This document shows positions 1 through 4,038 of a stretch of 7,668 nucleotides of DNA, in pieces. Where the stretch lies: positions 1 to 7,668 of the forward strand of contig CANSYV010000056.1 in NCBI GenBank assembly GCA_947651335.1. Reading direction: 5' to 3'. A program made the translations under genes and the position numbers. The first letter of the stretch is position 1; each line of letters opens with the position of its first letter. The notes under the pieces are model-generated. The model worked only from the letters and a program-made list of their open reading frames with translations, was not told the DNA's origin and ran no database searches. This DNA is from an uncultured Lachnospiraceae bacterium (lineage in GTDB: Bacteria > Bacillota > Clostridia > Lachnospirales > Lachnospiraceae).

Positions 1-413
1 GCCCTCTCCTTGTAAATCTTCGTATCTATGTTCAGCCTTTTGCAGATATCTTTCATCAGAGACTTCTGGTCGTCTGCATCGTAAATGGTAAAACTATTCC
101 CATATCCCAGACGGTCAATATAACGGCGCAGAATTCTCACGCAGGTGGAGTGAAAGGTGCTTACCCATACACTGTCCGCGCCGAACCCTACAATCTGGTC
201 CACCCGCTCCCGCATTTCCCCAGCCGCCTTATTGGTAAATGTTATTGCCAGAATATTCCAGGGATTCACCTGCATCTCTTTTATCAGATAAGAAATCCTG
301 TGGGTCAGCACACGGGTTTTCCCTGACCCCGCCCCCGCCAGAATCAAAACAGGGCCTTCTGTCTGCAGAACGGCCTCCATCTGCTTCTCATTTAAACCAC
401 TACTGAAATCCAT
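1..413 (-). CDS. pcrA: ATP-dependent DNA helicase PcrA/UvrD, N-terminal part (cut by window edge)
   Basis: Superfamily 1A helicase, a 3'-5' DNA unwinding motor used in repair, replication restart and removal of RecA or RNA polymerase from DNA. Only the first 137 residues are visible; the gene runs off the left edge. The N-terminus begins [11 protein letters not shown] and carries the Q motif (LNEKQ, residues 7-11), Walker A (AGAGSGKT, 26-33), motif Ia ([12 protein letters not shown], 56-67) and motif Ib ([13 protein letters not shown], 85-97), followed by the start of subdomain 1B with the typical YDADDQ (111-116). The ATG at 413 is preceded by AGGAGAAG (417-424) with good spacing, and helicases of this family usually start a few residues before the Q motif. 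A good minus-strand promoter lies at 505-533, leaving a leader of about 85 nt that contains a terminator-like hairpin. The gene is divergent from the DUF1836 gene. PcrA is preferred over Rep or AddA because the short start and motif wording match Firmicute PcrA; the C-terminal half is not visible to confirm it. Confidence 0.93.
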   Translation of the reverse strand, partial: MDFSSGLNEKQMEAVLQTEGPVLILAGAGSGKTRVLTHRISYLIKEMQVNPWNILAITFTNKAAGEMRERVDQIVGFGADSVWVSTFHSTCVRILRRYIDRLGYGNSFTIYDADDQKSLMKDICKRLNIDTKIYKER

Positions 414-416
414 AAT

Positions 417-424
417 CTTCTCCT
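417..424 (-). promoter_or_regulatory. Ribosome binding site of pcrA
   Basis: AGGAGAAG on the minus strand, with six bases between its GGAG core and the ATG at 413. It supports the chosen start. Confidence 0.8.
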
Positions 425-433
425 GTCTTTTAT

Positions 434-457
434 CACGCTCTAGAGTGACACGCTCTA
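434..457. repeat. 9-bp direct repeat with internal palindrome in the pcrA leader
   Basis: CACGCTCTA occurs at 434-442 and again at 449-457, a 15-bp period. The same stretch holds the perfect palindrome CTCTAGAG (438-445) and an inverted repeat TAGAG/CTCTA (441-445 and 453-457, 7-base loop). It lies between the leader hairpin and the pcrA ribosome binding site. It could be a small operator, a second leader hairpin, or chance; nothing links it to a known regulator, and it does not match the Firmicute LexA box. Confidence 0.4.
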
Positions 458-460
458 CAA

Positions 461-491
461 TAAAAGCACCCGCTTCGGAAAGCGGGCACCC
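461..491 (-). terminator. Terminator-like hairpin in the pcrA leader (possible attenuator)
   Basis: On the minus strand, CCCGCTT (486-480) pairs with AAGCGGG (475-469) across a four-base loop. The stem can be extended outward by G-C and G-U pairs (487-491 with 468-464). It is followed by TGCTTTTATTG, a short U-rich tract as in intrinsic terminators. It lies downstream of the predicted pcrA promoter (505-533) and upstream of the pcrA start, with no minus-strand gene between 486 and the DUF1836 gene for it to terminate. It may therefore act as a leader attenuator or limit readthrough from antisense transcription. The U tract is short and interrupted, so real termination strength is uncertain. 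Confidence 0.5.
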
Positions 492-504
492 TGTATTTGT
501 AGTT

Positions 505-533
505 AGTATATCATTTTACGCTGTCTATAGCAA
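505..533 (-). promoter_or_regulatory. Sigma-A-type promoter of pcrA
   Basis: On the minus strand a -35 box TTGCTA (533-528) and a -10 box TATACT (510-505) are separated by exactly 17 bp. Matches to the consensus are four of six and five of six. Transcription would start near 498, about 85 nt before the pcrA ATG, so the transcript would include the hairpin at 461-491. Confidence 0.65.
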
Positions 534-560
534 GGGGATAGTTCGGGCGGCAATTTTTCC

Positions 561-575
561 TTTTTTTCAAAAAAA
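561..575. promoter_or_regulatory. T7-C-A7 tract upstream of the DUF1836 promoter (UP-element-like)
   Basis: Seven T, one C and seven A residues form a perfect inverted repeat ending one base before the -35 box at 577. Such A/T tracts bend DNA and can contact the RNA polymerase alpha subunit. Function here is inferred from position only. Confidence 0.4.
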
Positions 576-576
576 C

Positions 577-605
577 TTGCCATACAGTTTTAAAAAACTT
601 ATAAT
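577..605 (+). promoter_or_regulatory. Sigma-A-type promoter of the DUF1836 gene
   Basis: TTGCCA (577-582) and a perfect TATAAT (600-605) are separated by 17 bp. Transcription would start near 612, giving a leader of about 58 nt before the ATG at 670. The spacer contains the inverted repeat AGTTTT-AA-AAAACT (586-599), and AAAAAACTT occurs at 570-578 and 592-600, overlapping the -35 box and the spacer, which suggests an operator over the promoter. Confidence 0.72.
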
Positions 606-657
606 ATGCTTTATAGCGGCAATTAGTTATAGAATATAAACACTCACATACAGAAAT

Positions 658-663
658 AAGGTG
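658..663 (+). promoter_or_regulatory. Ribosome binding site deciding the DUF1836 start
   Basis: AAGGTG lies six bases before the ATG at 670. The in-frame GTG at 661 is part of this site and has no Shine-Dalgarno of its own, so the ATG at 670 is preferred over GTG 661. Confidence 0.65.
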
Positions 664-669
664 ATTCAA

Positions 670-1305
670 ATGAAGATAGACAGCAAAGATATGATAAACA
701 GTATTTTAAAAAGCGTATCCAAGATTGACTATATCAAACCGGAGGATCTGCCCAATATCCAGCTTTACATGGACCAGGTGACCACTTTTATGGACGAGCA
801 GATGGAATCCAGCAAACGTTACCCTGATGACAAAGTTCTGACCAAGACTATGATTAACAATTATGCGAAAAATCATCTGCTGCCGCCGCCTGATAAGAAA
901 AAATACAGCAAAGAGCATCTGTTGCTGCTGATTTTTATCTACTATTTTAAAAATATCCTGACCATCAATGATATCCAGTCCCTGTTAAATCCTCTCACGG
1001 AAAAATATTTTCAAAGTAAGGATGGCTGGAATCTCACTGATATCTATACAGAAGTATTCAGCATGGAAAAAGGACAGATCGAACATCTGAAAAAGGATCT
1101 GATTAAAAATTATAAAACCGCTGGAGAGACTTTCCAGCAGGCTCCCAAAAAAGACCAGGAACATCTGCAGCTTTTTTCTTTCCTGTGTCTGCTCAGCTTT
1201 GATGTGTATGTGAAGAAAATGATCCTGGAAAAAATTCTGGATGATATGAATGGAAAGAATCCTTCAGAGAGTGATGAACATATTAAGGCAAAAAAGGATA
1301 AATAG
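670..1305 (+). CDS. DUF1836 domain-containing protein (putative HTH regulator)
   Basis: A 211-residue protein of the DUF1836 family, common in Firmicutes and of unproven function. The recognisable core runs from about residue 28 to 130: a segment YPDDKVLTKTMINNYAKN (51-68), then LLPPPDKKKYSKEHL (70-84), then a hydrophobic helix and LTINDIQSLL (97-106). This layout, in which a helical element is followed by a Lys-rich turn and a Tyr-Ser-x-x-His-Leu helix, resembles MerR-type winged-helix DNA-binding regions, so a regulator role is plausible but inferred. The C-terminal part (130-211) is helical and charged, ends in a Lys-rich tail, and shows no signal peptide or clear membrane segment. The start is set at the ATG at 670 by AAGGTG at 658-663. 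The gene is visibly more AT-rich than the mutS2 region. It has its own promoter (577-605), is divergent from pcrA and convergent with the yhaM-like gene. Repeats in its promoter would fit autoregulation. Confidence 0.85.
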   Translation: MKIDSKDMINSILKSVSKIDYIKPEDLPNIQLYMDQVTTFMDEQMESSKRYPDDKVLTKTMINNYAKNHLLPPPDKKKYSKEHLLLLIFIYYFKNILTINDIQSLLNPLTEKYFQSKDGWNLTDIYTEVFSMEKGQIEHLKKDLIKNYKTAGETFQQAPKKDQEHLQLFSFLCLLSFDVYVKKMILEKILDDMNGKNPSESDEHIKAKKDK

Positions 1306-1314
1306 ATAAACTGT

Positions 1315-1350
1315 TTATAAAAGGCGGTGTACACCAAAGTACTCCGCCTT
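1315..1350 (-). terminator. Intrinsic terminator of the HtrA-like/yhaM operon, between convergent genes
   Basis: AAGGCGG (1321-1327) pairs with CCGCCTT (1344-1350). After one T-T mismatch, GTAC (1329-1332) pairs with GTAC (1339-1342) around a six-base loop. Read on the minus strand, the stem ends in CCGCCTTTTAT, giving a U-rich tail directly after the yhaM stop codon (1350-1352). On the plus strand the hairpin lies 15 bp after the DUF1836 stop but is followed by CAGACATCCC, which lacks a U tract. It therefore suits the minus strand better and may only weakly stop plus-strand transcription. Confidence 0.72.
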
Positions 1351-2297
1351 CAGACATCCCCCGTCCGTCTCAAATTAGACTCAAAGAACCGATTATATCC
1401 CAGCCACTCTTTTTTCGCCCCTGCTGACCCGAAGATTTCTTTCAATGTCTCCATGCGGGCGTCTGTGTTATCCGCCAGATTCAGCGCTACAGCCTCTGCC
1501 AGAGCCGGTTTTTTCGGTGAACCGTATTCCATTTCCCCGTGATGGGATAAGATGCAGTGCTTCAATTCACTGCTGAGGATTTCCGGAAAGTCCTGTATCT
1601 CCCGGATAATATCATAGACCATCTCCGTACCAATGACAATATGCCCCAGCAGCTGTCCGTCGTCTGTGTAATCATTCAGTGGAAAAGAGGACAGTTCCCT
1701 GGTTTTTCCGATATCATGGCACAGGGCCGCCGTAATCAGCAGATCCCGGTTCAGGATGGGATAAGCCCCCGCGTAAAAGTCACACAGCCTGGCCACACCC
1801 AGCGTGTGCTCCAGCAGTCCGCCGATGAATCCGTGATGAACAGTCTTCGCCGCCGAATGCTTCTGAAATACTTCCATAAATTCTTTATCATCAATAAACA
1901 GCCGTTTCAAAAGCTGGGACAGATAAGGGTTTTTCACCGAATACACGTATTCCTGCAGCTTCTGAATCATTTCGTCCACACTGTTTCCACTCACCGGAAG
2001 ATAGTCCGCGGCCTGGTATTCTCCTTCTTTCGCCCTGCGCACCCGTTTCACGCTGATCTGCAGAGACCCTGCAAAGCTGGTCACGTCTCCCACAACATCA
2101 ATATAATCCAGCACTTCAAACTCATTGATTCCCTGGGAATTAGGGTCCCAGATCTTGGCGTCAATGGTGCCTGTCTTATCCTGAAGGATCAGATTCTCAT
2201 AGGGTTTCCCATTCTTTGTCACAGCCGACTGCTTCTGTTTGCACAGATAAATCTCCCCGACCCGCTCACCTTCCCTCAACTCGTTAATAAATTTCAT
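1350..2297 (-). CDS. yhaM: YhaM-family 3'-5' exoribonuclease (OB-fold plus HD domain)
   Basis: A 315-residue protein, matching the usual length of Bacillus YhaM (about 314). YhaM enzymes are cytoplasmic, metal-dependent 3'-5' exonucleases that trim RNA ends and can act on single-stranded DNA. The N-terminal third (about 12-90) reads as an OB-fold nucleic-acid-binding domain (LILQDKTGTIDAKIWD, 36-51; YIDVVGDV, 65-72). The HD metal-dependent phosphohydrolase domain follows: H164 in LLEHTLG, H194-D195 in LCHDIGKT, H219 in GHIV, H252-H253 in LSHHGEMEYGSP, and D276 in LADNTDA. All expected metal ligands are present, so it should be active. A longer version from an ATG at 2321 would overlap the upstream gene by 11 bp and has no good ribosome site. 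The ATG at 2297 follows AGAGGA (2305-2310) at 7 bases and gives the family-like start MKFINELREGERV. It is the second gene of a minus-strand operon, 13 bp after the HtrA-like gene, and ends at a terminator hairpin. Confidence 0.92.
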   Translation of the reverse strand: MKFINELREGERVGEIYLCKQKQSAVTKNGKPYENLILQDKTGTIDAKIWDPNSQGINEFEVLDYIDVVGDVTSFAGSLQISVKRVRRAKEGEYQAADYLPVSGNSVDEMIQKLQEYVYSVKNPYLSQLLKRLFIDDKEFMEVFQKHSAAKTVHHGFIGGLLEHTLGVARLCDFYAGAYPILNRDLLITAALCHDIGKTRELSSFPLNDYTDDGQLLGHIVIGTEMVYDIIREIQDFPEILSSELKHCILSHHGEMEYGSPKKPALAEAVALNLADNTDARMETLKEIFGSAGAKKEWLGYNRFFESNLRRTGDV

Positions 2298-2304
2298 CTC
2301 TCCA

Positions 2305-2310
2305 TCCTCT
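2305..2310 (-). promoter_or_regulatory. Ribosome binding site deciding the yhaM start
   Basis: AGAGGA on the minus strand lies seven bases before the ATG at 2297 and directly after the TAG stop of the HtrA-like gene. It favours 2297 over the ATG at 2321. Confidence 0.65.
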
Positions 2311-3615
2311 CTACCTGACATCCAGCGTTACTGTTACCTGTGTCTCCCCGTAACCATCTGTTCCTCTGCGCATAATGGTTATCTTCACTTTCTGTTCCTT
2401 ATGGCATTTCTGCAGTTCTGTGTAAAAACGCTGCATGGTGCGCACATCTTCCTTGTTGAAGGCGGTAATCACATCGCCTGTCTGAATGCCTGCTTCCATG
2501 GCCGGGGAATCCCCCTCCACCTGGTCCACATAAATCCCCCGGGGAATCTTCGTACTCTCTGCCGTATCCTGGGAAACTTCCTGTCCCCGGATTCCCATAT
2601 AGATAATATTTTTCCCATTGGATAGATTTTCAATCAAAGGTTTCAGCTGGGATACGGACAGCGCCTTCACCATAGTCTGTGTGTCCTCCGGCCCGTAGTC
2701 CATGGCGATAAGTCCGATAATACTTCCCGAAGTGTCCAGAAGCACTCCGCTTCCCTCACCGCTTCCCAGAATATCTGTGGTCAGAAGATTATATTCCATA
2801 TCTGTCACGGAAACCTTATTGGAAACAGAAGTGATGTTTCCGTAAACCACCGAATCCGCATATCCGGTGGGGCTTCCTATGGCTATTACCGCCTTTCCCT
2901 GAACCAGACTGTAGGAATTTCCCAGCTGGGCTGCCGTAATATTCGCAAGGGTTGTCTTTTTCACAGACTCCACAGGCACCTGGATCACCGCCAGCCCTGT
3001 GGCCGCGTCGCCTTTTACCAGAACCGCCCTGGCGGCTGAACCGTCCGCAAAACTGACTCTGATCTTTTCCGCGTCTGTGATCGCCAGCATCTCGGTCAGA
3101 ATATACAGCCCGCTCCCATTATTTTCGATGATAATCCCTTCTGCCTCACCAGCGGAAATCCTGCTGTTATCCAGCAGATCCTGTTCATCACGGACACCCG
3201 ATACGTGAACCAGCGCTCTTCGCGGTTCCTCCGCAACACTGAGAATCTCGTTGTAAATCTTTTCATAGTCAGCCAATGTGATATTCCGGGGCACTTCCAC
3301 GATCTTGGGAGTGGGGGTGCTCTCCTGCTTTGGCGTTCTGGTCTCCTCCGGCTCATCCTTTGGAATCTTCACTTTCTGCTCCTGCCCGCTGTCTTTCTCC
3401 TGGTATTTCTCAACCACAGGAACAGTCAGACGAAAGACAAATCCCGCTAATATCCCAAACGCCACAGCCCCCACAGCAACAGACACTGCCCAGCTAATAA
3501 ACTTTCTTTTATTAAAAGGTCTGTGCTTAATCGTCTCTTTTATAAAATTATATTCTTCTTCATTCGGATCAGAAGGCGTATCCAATGAACTTGAGTATTT
3601 TTTCTGGCCACCCAT
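2311..3615 (-). CDS. Membrane-anchored HtrA/DegS-like protein with PDZ domain; catalytic triad degenerate
   Basis: A 434-residue protein with the architecture of a DegS-type S1C protease: a charged cytoplasmic N-terminus (1-38), one membrane segment (about 39-63), a Pro/Thr/Glu-rich linker (about 85-109), a trypsin-like double barrel (about 130-330), and a C-terminal PDZ domain (about 337-434; GIYVDQVEGDSPAMEAGI at 360-377, GDVITAFN at 380-387). Family landmarks are visible: IRVSFADGSAARA (185-197), VIAIGSPTG (243-251) and SIIGLIAMDYG (298-308). The triad is not. Where HtrA has TNNH this protein has TEML (174-177, His to Leu). Where it has DLAV this has GLAV (207-210, Asp to Gly). Where it has GNSGGP this has GEGSGV (286-291, Ser to Gly, with S289 next to it). 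It is therefore probably a non-catalytic, peptide-binding scaffold or sensor at the outer membrane face; this is inferred from hand alignment. The start at ATG 3615 follows GGAGAA (3621-3626); the upstream TTG at 3636 is less likely. It is the first gene of an operon with yhaM. Confidence 0.85.
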   Translation of the reverse strand: MGGQKKYSSSLDTPSDPNEEEYNFIKETIKHRPFNKRKFISWAVSVAVGAVAFGILAGFVFRLTVPVVEKYQEKDSGQEQKVKIPKDEPEETRTPKQESTPTPKIVEVPRNITLADYEKIYNEILSVAEEPRRALVHVSGVRDEQDLLDNSRISAGEAEGIIIENNGSGLYILTEMLAITDAEKIRVSFADGSAARAVLVKGDAATGLAVIQVPVESVKKTTLANITAAQLGNSYSLVQGKAVIAIGSPTGYADSVVYGNITSVSNKVSVTDMEYNLLTTDILGSGEGSGVLLDTSGSIIGLIAMDYGPEDTQTMVKALSVSQLKPLIENLSNGKNIIYMGIRGQEVSQDTAESTKIPRGIYVDQVEGDSPAMEAGIQTGDVITAFNKEDVRTMQRFYTELQKCHKEQKVKITIMRRGTDGYGETQVTVTLDVR

Positions 3616-3620
3616 AACAA

Positions 3621-3626
3621 TTCTCC
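3621..3626 (-). promoter_or_regulatory. Ribosome binding site deciding the HtrA-like start
   Basis: GGAGAA on the minus strand ends five bases before the ATG at 3615. The alternative TTG at 3636 lies upstream of it and has no comparable site. Confidence 0.7.
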
Positions 3627-3691
3627 GTTCACACAAATATGCTCCTATTCTTAATTATTTTAGCAAATAGTTATGAACATTTTATGAATAG

Positions 3692-3729
3692 CAGGGATTT
3701 TTCTCTGCCATATACCAGAAAAACCCCTG
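3692..3729. repeat. 13-bp inverted repeat upstream of the HtrA-like gene
   Basis: CAGGGATTTTTCT (3692-3704) is complementary to AGAAAAACCCCTG (3717-3729) except for one A-C mismatch, with a 12-base loop. On neither strand is it directly followed by a T run, so it is not a standard terminator. If the weak promoter at 3737-3766 is real, this hairpin would form at the very 5' end of the operon's mRNA and could protect it or regulate it; alternatively it is a protein binding site. Confidence 0.5.
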
Positions 3730-3736
3730 ACCCCGC

Positions 3737-3766
3737 ATTATTTTTTGACCAATTACCCAATTACAA
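3737..3766 (-). promoter_or_regulatory. Weak candidate promoter of the HtrA-like/yhaM operon
   Basis: On the minus strand, TTGTAA (3766-3761) and AATAAT (3742-3737) are separated by 18 bp. Matches to consensus are four and five of six. It is the best pair seen upstream of the operon, but the region is AT-rich and such matches arise by chance. Confidence 0.3.
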
Positions 3767-3893
3767 TGCCACCTCCTGATTTCACAGATTTTTCACATTC
3801 CTTTCACTGGGCAATCACATTTCCTACACATTTGTTCTGTATACTCGGAAAGTGTTAAGGATAAACCCTTTTCAAACAAATTCTTTTTCATAT

Positions 3894-3927
3894 GCCGGCG
3901 TGTGAAAGCGCGCCGGCCTTCCTTTCC
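3894..3927 (+). terminator. GC-rich hairpin with GAAA tetraloop, terminator-like on the plus strand
   Basis: GCCGGCG (3894-3900) pairs perfectly with CGCCGGC (3911-3917). The helix continues through U-G, G-C and U-G pairs to a GAAA tetraloop (3904-3907). On the plus strand it is followed by CTTCCTTTCC, a pyrimidine tract with five T in ten; the minus strand has no U tract. It stands out in AT-rich DNA. No plus-strand gene precedes it, so it may end a short unannotated transcript, block readthrough into mutS2, or be a structured element of a longer mutS2 leader. Confidence 0.45.
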
Positions 3928-3967
3928 AAGTAGTACACTGGTATCGATCAAATTTCATCTTTTAGTC

Positions 3968-3996
3968 TTTTCATTCCCTTTTAAATAGAGTAAAAT
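3968..3996 (+). promoter_or_regulatory. Likely promoter of the mutS2 operon
   Basis: TTTTCA (3968-3973) and TAAAAT (3991-3996) are separated by 17 bp, with four and five of six consensus matches. Transcription would start near 4003, about 36 nt before the mutS2 ATG, so the GC-rich hairpin at 3894-3917 would lie outside this transcript. Confidence 0.5.
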
Positions 3997-4038
3997 AGCC
4001 TTATACCAAAAAAGATTACAGAAAAACAGAGGTTATTT

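Larger units (their letters stand above)
3616..4038. other. 423-bp intergenic region between divergent HtrA-like operon and mutS2
   Basis: This AT-rich stretch holds the leaders of two divergent operons. From left to right it contains the HtrA-like ribosome site, a 13-bp inverted repeat (3692-3729), a weak minus-strand promoter candidate (3737-3766), a tandem CAATTAC repeat (3750-3756 and 3759-3765), a GC-rich hairpin with GAAA loop (3894-3917) and the mutS2 promoter (3968-3996). The only minus-strand reading frame of note is a 32-codon one (3793-3891) with no ribosome site. No tRNA, known riboswitch fold or T-box could be recognised by eye. Confidence 0.7.

Noticed and set aside
445..639. 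64-codon open frame on the plus strand between pcrA and the DUF1836 gene
   Set aside because: It runs through two good promoters and a hairpin, has no ribosome site, and its composition is that of intergenic DNA.
1557..2318. 253-codon open frame on the plus strand
   Set aside because: It lies entirely antisense to the well-supported yhaM gene, whose OB and HD motifs fit on the minus strand; its translation shows no recognisable domain and it has no good ribosome site.
2298..2321. Longer yhaM start at ATG 2321
   Set aside because: It would overlap the HtrA-like stop, lacks a Shine-Dalgarno, and adds eight residues not typical of the family.
3616..3636. TTG start for the HtrA-like protein at 3636
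   Set aside because: The GGAGAA site at 3621-3626 serves the ATG at 3615; the TTG lies upstream of it.
3750..3765. Tandem CAATTAC repeat as an operator or start of an array
   Set aside because: Only two copies of a 7-base AT-rich word; too short and too few to support a repeat array or binding site.
3686..3781. Short plus-strand frame (about 31 codons) in the intergenic region
   Set aside because: No ribosome site before its ATG, and it crosses the inverted repeat at 3692-3729; probably chance.
3840..3845. Plus-strand TATACT as a promoter for a small RNA ending at the GC-rich hairpin
   Set aside because: No acceptable -35 box at 16-19 bp spacing and no extended -10, so a promoter cannot be supported.
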